Assembly (NCBI GenBank): GCA_963717255.1
Contig: CAVQVT010000002.1
Span: 1 to 64,000 of the forward strand
DNA: 64,000 nt
DNA from: CAIYQJ01 sp963717255
GTDB taxonomy: Bacteria; Chloroflexota; Limnocylindria; Limnocylindrales; CSP1-4
Reading direction: 5' to 3'
In this document: in pieces, positions 26,958 through 36,754 of the stretch
Position numbering within the stretch: position 1 is the first letter of the stretch
How the letters are laid out: every line of letters starts with the position of its first letter
Translations under genes and position numbers: made by a program
Notes under the pieces: model-generated
What the model saw: the letters and a program-made list of their open reading frames with translations, nothing else
Told to the model about the DNA's origin: nothing
Database searches by the model: none

Positions 26958-28643
26958 GTGACGACCGACGCGGACCGGCACCATCCGGCCGTCCGGCGCC
27001 GCTCGCTCGGCGCCGGACGCGTCGCCGGCCTGCTCGCGACGCTGGTCGTCGCGGCGTCCGTGGCGTCGCTCGCCGGCCCGGCTTCTCCCGTCCGGGCGGC
27101 TGCCGCGCCCGACGCCGACATCCCCGGCGTCCCGCTCCCCGGGCCGGTCGTCACCGGGACGCTCGGAGGGCCCGTCTACGACCGCGTGTACAGCATCTCG
27201 GTCCCACCCGGGAACGTCATCCTCGCCTCGCTCACGGGCGCGCCGGGCACCGACTTCGACCTGTACCTGTTCGACTCGACGGCCACGACCGTCCTGGCCT
27301 ACCCACCGGTCGGGCTCGTGGCCCAGTCGAAGAGCGACGGGAGCAGCGAGTCCGTCAGCTACCCGAGCCGCTCCGGCGGCACGTACTACATCGACCTGAA
27401 CGGTGCCACGGACGTCGAGGGCACCTTCCGGCTCTCGGTGACGATCCTGGCGGACTCCGTCGCGCCGACGGTGGTGCTCCGCATCCAGGGCGGCGCGGCG
27501 AGTGTCTCCGACCCCACGGTGACGCTGACGATCGTCGCGCAGGACGCCCTCTCCGGCGTGGACGTGATGGCGTTCTCGACCGATGGCACGACATGGCTCC
27601 CATGGCAGCCGTACGTCCCCACGATCCTCTGGACGTTCCCGGCCGGTGACGGCGTGAAGCGGCTGTGGGTGCGCGCGCGCGATCGCGCCGGCAACGTCTC
27701 GGCCACGGTCGAGGCGTCGACGGTCCTCGACACGACACTGCCGACCGTCGTGGCCGTCTCGCCGGCGCCCGACACCGTGGCGGGGTCGCTGCGACCCGAG
27801 GTGACGGTGACCTTCTCGAAGTCGATGACGCCCGTCTGGTGGACGACCGGCGGCCTCTCGCTGCGGCCACTCGCCGGCGGTCCGGATGTCCCCGGGTTCT
27901 ACGCCTACGACGACCCCTCGCGGACCGGCAGCTTCAGGCCGAGCGTCGACCTCGTCGCGGGCACGATCTACCAGGCGCAGCTCAACACGTTGTACGACAC
28001 GGCGGGCAACAGGCTCGAGCCGTACCCGGCGTGGTCGTTCACGCCGAAGCTCCCCGTGCCCCTGGCGCTCGCCCTCGTGCCGTCGGCGATCACGGTCGGC
28101 AGCTCGTCGCTCGTGGCCGGGACGGCGATCATGGCGGCCCCCGCGGCCGTGGAGATCCAGGCGCGCCCGATGGGCGGGGCGTCGTGGACGACGATCGCCT
28201 CCCAGTTCCCCGACGGGACGGGGGCGGTCCGCGCCTCCGTGGCCCCGACCGTGAACACCATTTACCGGCTGCACGTCGCGGGGACGGCCACGACGGCCGA
28301 CTCGACCAGCGCAACCCAGACCCTGACGGTCCGGACCAGCATCACGCTCGCCGGCCTGGTCCCCGGGTCGTCGATCGTGAAGGCCGGCAAGGTCCAGCCG
28401 CTTCTCGCGCAGCTGCGACCGGCTGCCGGCGGCGTCGTGGTGACCTTCCGGATGTACCGTTGGGATCCGAAGGCGGTGGCCTGGAAGCTCTTCGTCCAGA
28501 CGACGCGGAAGTCGAACGCGGACGGTCTCGCGACCTGGTCGTGGACGCACCGGGTGGGGAAGTGGTACCTGCGCGCGACCTCGGCGGCGACGCCGATGAA
28601 CGCGGGCGGGACGTCGGCCGTCTACCGGTGGACCGTCAGGTGA
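26958..28643 (+). CDS. Secreted multidomain protein (PPC-like, Ig-like domains)
   Basis: 561 residues. Signal peptide (LLATLVVAASVASLAGPAS). Then a PPC-type domain (about 45-150: DFDLYLFDSTAT, SGGTYYIDLNGA), an Ig-like region with DALSGVD and RARDRAGNVSATVEA, a Big_5-type domain (VSPAPDTVAGSLRPEVTVTF), and a C-terminal Ig-like module (FRMYRWDPKAVAWKLF ... KWYLRATSA) ending WTVR. GTG start. Its stop overlaps the protease start (TGATG), so the two are cotranslated. Possibly binds or presents the protease at the surface (inference). Confidence 0.82.
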   Translation: MTTDADRHHPAVRRRSLGAGRVAGLLATLVVAASVASLAGPASPVRAAAAPDADIPGVPLPGPVVTGTLGGPVYDRVYSISVPPGNVILASLTGAPGTDFDLYLFDSTATTVLAYPPVGLVAQSKSDGSSESVSYPSRSGGTYYIDLNGATDVEGTFRLSVTILADSVAPTVVLRIQGGAASVSDPTVTLTIVAQDALSGVDVMAFSTDGTTWLPWQPYVPTILWTFPAGDGVKRLWVRARDRAGNVSATVEASTVLDTTLPTVVAVSPAPDTVAGSLRPEVTVTFSKSMTPVWWTTGGLSLRPLAGGPDVPGFYAYDDPSRTGSFRPSVDLVAGTIYQAQLNTLYDTAGNRLEPYPAWSFTPKLPVPLALALVPSAITVGSSSLVAGTAIMAAPAAVEIQARPMGGASWTTIASQFPDGTGAVRASVAPTVNTIYRLHVAGTATTADSTSATQTLTVRTSITLAGLVPGSSIVKAGKVQPLLAQLRPAAGGVVVTFRMYRWDPKAVAWKLFVQTTRKSNADGLATWSWTHRVGKWYLRATSAATPMNAGGTSAVYRWTVR

Positions 28644-31333
28644 TGAGCGCTCGCTCCCCGCGGCACCTCGCGGCCGTCGCGATCATCGCCGTGGCATCGC
28701 TCGCGTGGCCGGCAGCGCCGGTCGCCGCCGGGGATCCCCTGACGATCGGGGTCCCCGGGGATCCGGGCGGAGCGCTCGTCCCGCCGGACCCGAGTGCCGG
28801 GAACCCCGTCCGCCGCGACGCGGTGTCCTCCGCCGTGGGACGCGCGGCGCGCCGCGTGGTCCTGACGCTCGCCCCGGGGGTGTCTCTCGCCGAGGCGACG
28901 TCGGCGCTCGCCGCGGACGGCCTCGAGGTCGTGACGCGCATCGATGCGATCCGCACGATCGTCGTGGACGCAGGGTCCGTGCGGGGTCGCGAGGCTGCCG
29001 TCGGTCGCCTCGCGCACGACCCACTGTTCGCCGCGGCCGAGCCGTCGAGCGTCCTGCGCGCCACGGGCGTCCCGAACGACCCGATGCTGTCGACGGAGTG
29101 GTGGCTGGACGCGATGAACGTCCGCCCGTGGTGGGACTGGCCGGCGCCGGCGACCCCGGTGACGATCGCCATCGTGGACACGGGCGTGGACCTTGCCAAC
29201 GCCGATCTCGCCCCGGTCCTGCTCCCCGGGAAGAACTTCATCACCCCGGCGATGCAGCCGCAGGACGACGGCGTCAACGGCCACGGGACGCACGTCGCGG
29301 GGATCGCGGCCGCGTCCACGAACGACGGGATCGGCATGGCCGGGGTGGCTGCCGGGGCGCGCATCCTCCCCGTCAAGGTCCTCGACGCGACAGAGAACGG
29401 CGAGGACGGTGTCGTGGCGCAGGGGATCGTCTGGGCGACCGACCAGGGCGCGCGGGTGATCAACCTGAGCATGGAGGGTGCCCCGGACGAGCCGTGCCCC
29501 CGCGCGATGACGGATGCGATCGCCTATGCGCGGTCGAAGGAGGTCGTCGTCGTGGCAGCGTCCGGGAACCAGTCGTCCGCCGTCGCGTGCCCGGCCCGGA
29601 TCCCGGGCGTCCTGTCCGTGGGTGCGGTCGACAAGGGAGGACAGGTCTGGAGCCGCTCGAACCGCGGTCCCCAGCTGTCGATGGTGGCGCCCGGCGTCGC
29701 GATCACGTCCACTCTCCCGACGGGCATGGGCGGCTACGGCGTCCTCACGGGGACGTCGATGGCCACGCCGATGGTCTCGGGCGCGGCCGCGATCATCGCG
29801 GCGGCTGCGCCGTCGCTCGGCGAGGCCGCCATCCGGAGCGCGCTGACCTCCACCGCCAGGGACCTGGGCCTCGCCGGCCGCGACGACCTCTACGGCGCCG
29901 GGATCGTGGACGTCGGAAGGGCGCTCGCCGCCACGGCCGAGCCGGTGACCGGCGTCTCCGCGTCGCCCGCCGTCATCGCCGCCGACGGCTCCGGTGGGGC
30001 CGACACGGCCACGCTGGCCTTCGCGGTCGTGGTCCCCGTCGTCGGGACCGTCACCGTCGAGGGAACGGACGGCACCGTCGTGCGCACCCTCGACGGCGGA
30101 CCGCTCACGGTCGGGGAGCGGTCCGTGGCGTGGGACGGCCGCGACGACGGTGGCACCCGTGTCGCGGACGGCGACTACCGGTTCGCCATCCGCGGCACCG
30201 CACCGGGCGGGGTGCCGATCGAGATCCTGCGGCCGGTCGCGGTGAGCGCGGCCCTGGTCTCGGCGCGCGCGACACCGGCCGCGATCTCGCCGAACGGCGA
30301 CGGCCGGGCGGACCGCACGACGGCGACGTACACACTCCGGGCCGCCGCCACCGTCACCGTCGCCGTCCGCGATGCGGCCGGCCGGACCGTGCGGACCCTC
30401 GCGAGTGGGCAGCGCGCCGCCGGCGCCGCCTCGGTCACGTGGGACGGACGTCGCAGCGCGGCGGCCGGGTCGCAGCTCGTCGCGGACGGGACGTACACGA
30501 TCGTCGTGTCCGCCACCACGACCAGCGGAACATGGGCGATCGCCGTCCCCGTGAGCGTCTCGATCCGCGGCGTCGCCGTGGCAGGCGTGGCCGCTTCACC
30601 GGTCTTCCCGTTCGTGGACGGCTATCGGGATCGGTCGGCGATCACCTTCACGCAGGCCGGGACCGCGACGACGACCGTCTACGTCTACCCGGGCACGTCG
30701 ACGAAGGTGGTGCGTGCGCTGTCCCAGGGACGCCGCACCAGGGGGAAGGTCTCGGCGTCGTGGGACGGCCGCGACGCGGCGGGCCGCATCGTCTCCGCCG
30801 GGAGCTATCGCGTGCGCGTCCGCACGGTCGATGCCGGCGGGGTGGTCCGCTGGTCGGGCTACGCGCCCGTCACGGTCTCGTCCAAGCGCCTCTACTCCGC
30901 GGTCTGGACCGCCACGCTCCCCGGTGACGCGCGGGACCCCCGCAGCTTCACCACGTCCGCCGACCTCACGTCGATCGGCCGATCCACGACCTTCGAGGGC
31001 GGGATCCGCATGCGATCCGACTCGCCCGACGAGCGTGCCGTGGCGTTCTGGGGCTTCGCCCACCCCGCGTGGACCGTCGTCCGGGAGGTCCGCGTGAGCC
31101 TCGACACCGCGCGGTCCGGCACCGGCGACGCCGCCGTGGGGACCTGGGACGGGAGCGAGGTGGACGCGGTGGGCTGGGTGCCCGATGCGGGGGGCCTCGC
31201 CTCGTTCTCGTTCCCGACCGCTGCCGTCACGCCGGCCGCGTCGTCGTTCTTCGTCGCCGTCGAGCAGACCGGCCCGGGGTCGATCGACGTCGGCTCCGTG
31301 ACCGTCCGGATCGCCTACGCCACGCTCCGATAG
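28643..31333 (+). CDS. Secreted subtilisin-like serine protease (S8 family)
   Basis: 896 residues, exported (AVAIIAVASLAWPAAPVAAG). An inhibitor-like propeptide precedes the catalytic domain, which has the triad Asp179 (IVDTGVD), His214 (GHGTHVAG) and Ser372 (GTSMATPMVSG), with ASGNQ as oxyanion region. After about residue 430 come three FlgD-type Ig repeats, each with a VTWDGR/WDGRDDGG-like turn, then a C-terminal beta-rich domain (about 750-896). Expected role: extracellular protein degradation or processing of the neighbouring surface proteins. Confidence 0.93.
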   Translation: MSARSPRHLAAVAIIAVASLAWPAAPVAAGDPLTIGVPGDPGGALVPPDPSAGNPVRRDAVSSAVGRAARRVVLTLAPGVSLAEATSALAADGLEVVTRIDAIRTIVVDAGSVRGREAAVGRLAHDPLFAAAEPSSVLRATGVPNDPMLSTEWWLDAMNVRPWWDWPAPATPVTIAIVDTGVDLANADLAPVLLPGKNFITPAMQPQDDGVNGHGTHVAGIAAASTNDGIGMAGVAAGARILPVKVLDATENGEDGVVAQGIVWATDQGARVINLSMEGAPDEPCPRAMTDAIAYARSKEVVVVAASGNQSSAVACPARIPGVLSVGAVDKGGQVWSRSNRGPQLSMVAPGVAITSTLPTGMGGYGVLTGTSMATPMVSGAAAIIAAAAPSLGEAAIRSALTSTARDLGLAGRDDLYGAGIVDVGRALAATAEPVTGVSASPAVIAADGSGGADTATLAFAVVVPVVGTVTVEGTDGTVVRTLDGGPLTVGERSVAWDGRDDGGTRVADGDYRFAIRGTAPGGVPIEILRPVAVSAALVSARATPAAISPNGDGRADRTTATYTLRAAATVTVAVRDAAGRTVRTLASGQRAAGAASVTWDGRRSAAAGSQLVADGTYTIVVSATTTSGTWAIAVPVSVSIRGVAVAGVAASPVFPFVDGYRDRSAITFTQAGTATTTVYVYPGTSTKVVRALSQGRRTRGKVSASWDGRDAAGRIVSAGSYRVRVRTVDAGGVVRWSGYAPVTVSSKRLYSAVWTATLPGDARDPRSFTTSADLTSIGRSTTFEGGIRMRSDSPDERAVAFWGFAHPAWTVVREVRVSLDTARSGTGDAAVGTWDGSEVDAVGWVPDAGGLASFSFPTAAVTPAASSFFVAVEQTGPGSIDVGSVTVRIAYATLR

Positions 31334-31455
31334 GTGTCGGGGTCTGCCGGCCGGGAACCGGAAGGCCTCCGCCGGCGTCCTGCGGACGAGACCATCGCGC
31401 CGCGCGCCCGTGTGACCGCGCCGGTGCGGGTGATCCTCGTGTGGACGAGCGGGCG

Positions 31456-31461
31456 TACTAT
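31456..31461 (+). promoter_or_regulatory. -10 box (TACTAT) for the module-protein gene at 31536
   Basis: TACTAT in an otherwise GC-rich 200-nt gap (31334-31535). The implied leader is about 68 nt and ends in a GTGAGGT ribosome site 8 nt before the ATG. Confidence 0.5.
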
Positions 31462-31535
31462 CAATCGAAGCGCGCACGCACGCGCAGGTCGTCATGCCGT
31501 TCGCTCCGTCGGCAGCCGCAGCGTGAGGTACCCAG

Positions 31536-34410
31536 ATGCTTGGAACCGGAACAGCGCCGACGCGTCGTCGGCGAGTCGTCGCGCTCGTGGCGACGTTCAC
31601 CCTCGTCGCGTCCCTCATGGCGGTGTTGCCCGGCACGGCGCTCGCGGCCTCCGTGTCCGGCGGGCTGACCGGCGGCGGCGCGATCTCGCTCGACACGACG
31701 TCGGCGGCGGGCGGCACGGGCTCGTTCACGCTGCTGGCCGGACAGGCGCAGCTGGACGCCGCGAGCGGGGAGTTCAACGGCGGGACCATCACCGTCTCCG
31801 CCCCCTTCGGTTTCGAGTTCCAGGCGGGCAGCGCGAACGTCAACCTCGTGTCCTGCTCCGGGGGGATCTCGATCACCCCGTCGACCGGCCCGTCGAGCAT
31901 CCAGATCGGGATCGCGGGTTCGAACACCGGACCGTGCAGCATCACGATCAACAACCTCCAGGTGCGTCCGACGGGTGCGACGCCGACCTCGGGGATCATG
32001 GCCGTCTCCTACAGCATCACGCCGTTCCCGATCGGCGCGAACATCGGCGGCCTCGGATCGGTGCCCGGCGCCCCGTCGCGCCTGGACTTCACGACGCCGC
32101 CGCCCGCGAACATCGGCACCGGCGCGCCGTTCAACACGTCGGTCCGCGTGAGCGACAAGTTCGGTAACCAGATCACCAGCCCGACGCCCTTCGACGTGAT
32201 CACGCTCTCCAAGGCGAGCGGTCCCGTCGGCGGGGCCTTCAGCTGCACCGGCGGCAACATCGTGGGCACGCTGGGTGGCACCGCGTTCTTCACGGGCTGC
32301 TCGTTCAACCTCGCCGGCACCTACTCGCTCATCGCGACGAGCCAAGTCGGCTACACCTCCGCGGTCTCCAACCCGATCACCGTCGGACCGGTCGTCTCGT
32401 CGAGCTACCTGCAGTTCTTCGTCCAGCCGGGTGGCGGCCTCCCCAACGCTCCGTGGGTGCAGCAGCCGCAGATCGTGGTGAAGGACAGCTTCAACCAGGT
32501 CATCACCGGGTTCTCGGGCACGGTCACGCTCTCGATCGCGAGCGGGCCCGGAGCGGGGATCCTCGGCTGCTCCGGCGGGAACCCCCAGACCTTCAGCGGC
32601 GGCTATGCGACCTTCACGGGCTGCTCGATCAGCCTCGCCGGCACGTACACGCTCCTGGCGACCACCGGCCTTCCGGGCGGACCGACGCCGGCGACCAGCC
32701 AGTCGTTCAACATCGGCAGCGTCGTCGGTGACCGGCTCGTCTTCACCCAGTCTCCCAACTCGTCGGCCACGGGCACCCTCGTGCCGAACCCGATCGTCCA
32801 GGTGACCGACTCCATCGGCACCCCCGTCCCGTCCATCCACTTCGTGACGCTCAGCCTCAACGCGATCTCGGGCTCCGGCACACTGTCGTGCACGAACAAC
32901 CCGGACTTCACCAATGCGTTCGGCGGCAACGTCACGTTCGTCGGGTGCGTGGTCACCGGCTCGGGCACGTTCTTCCTCCAGGCTTCGGCGCCCGGGCTGC
33001 TCAGTGCGGCTTCACCGTCGTTCACGATCGGTGCGGGCTCCAACGCAGGTCGTCTTCACCACACAGCCCCTGGGCGCGAACATCGGCGGGCAGACGCCCA
33101 CCGGGACCGCCGGCGTCGCGTGGTCCACCCAGCCGGTCGTCGAGGTCCGCAACCTCTCCGGCCAGAGGATCGTCACCGACTTCTCCACCCAGATCACCCT
33201 GACGATCACTCCCGGAACGCCCACCACGGGCGGCCCCGGCACGCTCACGTGCACCGGCGGCAATACCCGGACGGTCTCCGCCGGCGTCGCGTCCTTCGCC
33301 GGCTGCTCGATCAACACCGCCGGCACGGGCTACCAGCTGCGCGCCACCGCGACGTCGTCGAGCACGGTCCCCAACGGGAGCCGCGCGGACAGCCTCGGGT
33401 TCAACATCTCCGCCGCCCCGCAGGTGGCCTTCACGACCCAGCCGCTCGGCGCGTCGGCCAGTGTCGTCCCCACGGGCCCGGCCGGGACCCCGTTCTCCAT
33501 CCAGCCGGTCGTCGTCATCCGCAACGCCGCGGGGCAGCAGATCACGATGGACTTCACCAGCCGGGTCGCGCTCTCCATCGCGCCCGGCACGCCCACCAGC
33601 GGCGGCCCCGGGACGCTCACCTGCACCGGTGGGAACACGGTCACCGTGTCCGCCGGCGTGGCGACCTTCACGGGCTGCTCGATCACGCCCGCCGGGGTCA
33701 ACTACAAGCTGCGCGCCACGGTCTCGTCCTCGACGACCGTGACGCCCGGCATCTTCGTCGACAGCCTCCCCTTCACGATCACCCAGTCCGTCGCCCAGAT
33801 CGCCCTCACCACGTACCCGTCGGTCGTGATCTGGGGTGATCCGTTCACGGCGACGGTCCAGTTCACCGGCGGCGGCAACCACACCTTCAGCCTGCAGCGC
33901 CTGGCGGCGACGGACAACGGCGTGTGGCAGACCATCCCCCAGCCGGGCTCCACGTTCACCACGGACAGCACCGGACGCGCCGTGATCCAGTACACGCCGC
34001 GCTTCAACGGCCAGTACCGCGTCAGCTTCAGCGGCGACGCGTCGCTCGGCGCGGGGACGTCCAACGTCCGGACGGTCAACGTCCGCAACCTCGTCCTGCT
34101 CCGGCCCTCGTGGTCCGGCACCAGGACGGTCAGCGTCGGCTACACCCAGACCTATACCGCGACCGCCCGGCCGGTCCCGTCCGGCGGGCTCCCCGGCGGC
34201 GTCGCCCGCGTGGAGTTCCAGTTCTGGCGGCTCACGGGCGGCACCTGGGTGAAGACCAAGAGCGTCATCGTCCCGCTCAACACGTCGGGCGTCGGGACCC
34301 TGAAGTACACGTGGAACTCGGCCGGCCAGTGGTACATCCGGGCCGTGACCCTGCCGAACCCGTACAACTTCGTCGGGACGTCGACGCTCCAGCGGATCAA
34401 CGTCCAGTAG
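31536..34410 (+). CDS. Secreted protein of tandem Cys-paired Ig-like modules (one frameshift)
   Basis: Signal peptide (VVALVATFTLVASLMAVLPG, then ALAAS). After a roughly 140-residue N-terminal domain there are about five modules of 95-125 residues. Each opens with FTTQPLGAN-type strands, has QPVVVIRN/VTDSIG-type strands, and closes with CTGGN...FTGCS, two cysteines placed to form a disulphide. The frame shifts at about 33040 (a +1 change inside GGTGCGGGCTCCAACGCAGG); modules continue without loss in the new frame to 34410. The C-terminal about 180 residues are two different Ig-like domains ending INVQ. Such modules resemble widespread bacterial adhesin repeats. Full-length about 957 residues if the frame is restored. 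Confidence 0.78.
33046..33790 (+). repeat. Two tandem DNA repeats of about 374 bp inside the module protein
   Basis: Segments starting at about 33046 and about 33420 encode two successive modules and are clearly similar at DNA level (shared strings such as GGCGGCCCCGG and ACGCTCAC, and GGCTGCTCGATCA). The repeat period equals one protein module, as expected from internal duplication. Confidence 0.7.
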
Positions 34411-34457
34411 CGTCCGCCCGCCGGCTCCCCGCCGGCGGCCGTGATCGATCCGGAGAG

Positions 34458-34489
34458 CCGAGGGGCGGACCGGCGGGTCCGCCCCTCGG
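34458..34489 (+). terminator. Terminator hairpin (14-bp perfect stem)
   Basis: Arms 34458-34471 and 34476-34489 with a GGCG loop, 48 nt after the module-protein stop, followed by TGATT. Confidence 0.8.
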
Positions 34490-34629
34490 TGATTCCCGGC
34501 CCGGCGTGCGGAGGAGCGGCCCGCGCGGCGCGCCCGCGGGCGAGGGCCGGACGGACCAGTCCCCGATAGGCCGACGGACGCGGGCCGCCCGGTACTTCGG
34601 CGTGGCTGTCCCGACGTGTCCCGCCGGGG

Positions 34630-34635
34630 TACCGT
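34630..34635 (+). promoter_or_regulatory. Possible -10 box (TACCGT) for the gene at 34723
   Basis: TACCGT about 88 nt before the ATG; the leader carries a strong GAGGAGG ribosome site. Weak evidence on its own. The rest of the 312-nt gap 34411-34722 holds the terminator and nothing else recognised. Confidence 0.35.
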
Positions 34636-34722
34636 GACCCCGACGCGCCGCGTGGCCGCGCGTCCCCAGGGCCCCGACCCGCGATGGGCGAACGCAGGGG
34701 GACCCGGACAGAGGAGGTCGGC

Positions 34723-36576
34723 ATGCAGGTCACTGCCCGTGGGATCCGGCAGCGAGCCGGTCGCGTCGTCGCCGTCACGGCGGCCGCCGCGCTCGTCGCG
34801 TCGGTCGTGGCTGTCTCCGGCCTCGGCGCCGGACGCGTCGCCGCCCTCGGCGAGGCGTACGCGGACTTCTCCACGCAGCCACTGGGGGCGGACATCGGCG
34901 GACCCGTCGCGACCGGCGAGCCGGGCGTCCCGTGGAGCATCCAGCCGGTCGTCTCGCTCTACGGCGACTGGGATCCGGCCCTCGAGTACCAGGTGGACCT
35001 GAGGATCGACCCGTCCTCGCCGGATGTCGGCGGACCGGGCCAGCTCTCCTGCTCGGGCGGGAACACGGTCGCGATGGTGGGCGGGGTCGCCTCCTTCCGG
35101 GGCTGTCGGATCGACGCGCCCGGCCGGGCATACCGCCTCTCCGCGTACGTGACCCCGTACGACCCGGCCCGGGGCCCGGCCCAGGGCTACCCCGCCGCGA
35201 GCCTGCCGTTCGACATCCGCGGCGGCGGTCCCGGTCCCATCGCCGCCGGCATCAGCTTCACGACCCAGCCGCTCGGAGCGAACTACGGCGGGCCGCGCCC
35301 GTCGGCGCCTGCCGGCCGCGCATGGTCGATCCAGCCGGTCGTGTCGGTCCTCGACCAGCAGGGCAACGTGGTCACGAGCGACACCACCACCATCGTCCTG
35401 CTCGATATCGCGCCCGGCTCGCCGCAGGTCGGCGGACCCGGCACCATCAGCTGCGCGAACGGGCTCTCCCTGCGGGTCCATCGCGGTGTCGCGCGCTTCT
35501 CCGGGTGCTCGATCGACACGCCCGGCACGTACTTCCAGCTGCGAGCCCAGACCTACTCGACCGGCTCGACGCTGATCCTCACCGACATCAGCCTGCCGTT
35601 CGACATCACCGGAGGGAGCACGCCGGCGCGCGCGAGGTTCACGACCGAGCCGCTCGGGGCGACCCTCGGCGGAGCCGTGCCGTCCTCGTCGTCGGGCACG
35701 CCGTGGGCCGTCCAGCCCGTCGTCTCGATCCTCGACTCGTCCGGGCGGGTGGTGAGGAGCGACTACCAGACGATCGTCACCCTCTCGATCGACGGGTCGT
35801 CCCTGCCGACGGGGGGCCAGCTCTACTGCGCCGGCGGCACGACGATGCTCGCCTATGCCGGCGTCGCGGCCTTCGTCGGATGCCAGATCGTCGGCGCGGG
35901 CAACGGCTACGTCCTCCGGGCGGCCGCGCAGACGCCGACCGGGATGGTCGTCCACGATCTCAGCCTGCCCTTCAGCATCACCGCCGCCGCCTCGAACCTC
36001 GAGATGTTCCCGTCTGCCTTCACCGTCGCTCCGAACGGCCCCGTCACGCTGACCGCGACCCTGCAGGGGACCGGCAACGCGAACCAGCCGGTCACCTTCC
36101 AGCGCAACGGTCCGGGGGATGCGGGCTGGGTGGACATCGCGACGTCGCCCACCAGCGGGTCGGGGACGTCCTCGATCTCGACCACCGTGCCGTACACGTC
36201 GCAGTTCCGGGCCGTCTTCTCCGGCAGCGGCTCGCTGGCAGCGGCGACGAGCTCGCCCGACACGATCGCCGTGCAGGCGCGGGTCACGATCGCCCCGAGC
36301 ACCTCGTCGGCGAAGAAGGGGACGACGATCCGGTACACCGCGAAGGTCGTCCCGGTCCCGCTCGGCGCGGCCACCGTCCAGTTCCAGGTGTGGCGGTACG
36401 TCTCCGGCTCGTGGACGTCCTTCGCGCAGCGGTCGGCGCGGATCGACACGACCGGCACCGCGACCCTGCCGTGGACGTGGGGGACCGCGGGCAGGTGGCG
36501 GATCGTCGCCATCGCGCCGACGACCGTCTACTACGCCCAGGGCCGGTCCCGCACGATCACCGTCACCGTGAGATAG
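34723..36576 (+). CDS. Secreted Cys-paired Ig-module protein (paralogue 2)
   Basis: 617 residues, signal peptide at about 10-43 (VVAVTAAAALVASVVAVSG). Three modules (about 47-170, 180-300, 300-420), each with TQPLGA near the start, W(S/A)(I/V)QPVVS, a PGQLSCSGGN/ISCANG/LYCAGG cysteine strand and an FxGC cysteine strand, closing with SLPFDI or SLPFSI. Two cysteine-free Ig-like domains follow; the last one (VQFQVWRYVSGSWTSF, GRWRIVAIAPTTVYY) ends TVTVR. Start set by GAGGAGG 6 nt upstream of the ATG. Same architecture as the genes at 31536 and 36755. Confidence 0.85.
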   Translation: MQVTARGIRQRAGRVVAVTAAAALVASVVAVSGLGAGRVAALGEAYADFSTQPLGADIGGPVATGEPGVPWSIQPVVSLYGDWDPALEYQVDLRIDPSSPDVGGPGQLSCSGGNTVAMVGGVASFRGCRIDAPGRAYRLSAYVTPYDPARGPAQGYPAASLPFDIRGGGPGPIAAGISFTTQPLGANYGGPRPSAPAGRAWSIQPVVSVLDQQGNVVTSDTTTIVLLDIAPGSPQVGGPGTISCANGLSLRVHRGVARFSGCSIDTPGTYFQLRAQTYSTGSTLILTDISLPFDITGGSTPARARFTTEPLGATLGGAVPSSSSGTPWAVQPVVSILDSSGRVVRSDYQTIVTLSIDGSSLPTGGQLYCAGGTTMLAYAGVAAFVGCQIVGAGNGYVLRAAAQTPTGMVVHDLSLPFSITAAASNLEMFPSAFTVAPNGPVTLTATLQGTGNANQPVTFQRNGPGDAGWVDIATSPTSGSGTSSISTTVPYTSQFRAVFSGSGSLAAATSSPDTIAVQARVTIAPSTSSAKKGTTIRYTAKVVPVPLGAATVQFQVWRYVSGSWTSFAQRSARIDTTGTATLPWTWGTAGRWRIVAIAPTTVYYAQGRSRTITVTVR

Positions 36577-36680
36577 GCATCCGGGCGGGGAGCCGACCCC
36601 CCGGCCGTGCTCTCCGCCCTTCCCGTCGGGCGAGCACCCGGGCCGTTCGCGGCCGTGCTCACCACGGGGCGGCCAGCCTG

Positions 36681-36686
36681 TATCCT
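36681..36686 (+). promoter_or_regulatory. Possible -10 box (TATCCT) for the gene at 36755
   Basis: TATCCT about 68 nt before the ATG, with a GAGGAGGGAAG ribosome site directly before the start. No -35 seen. Confidence 0.4.
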
Positions 36687-36754
36687 CTCGCGGGGCTCAT
36701 CACCAGCATGGGGGCCGGGACGCGTCCGCCGGCGCCATCGTCGAGGAGGGAAGA

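Noticed and set aside
23837..27154. A 1105-residue minus-strand open frame
   Set aside because: Antisense shadow of secreted-protein genes; composition Arg/Asp/Gly-rich without domains.
33022..35955. A 977-residue minus-strand open frame over the module proteins
   Set aside because: Antisense shadow; the plus strand has signal peptides, conserved modules and ribosome sites.
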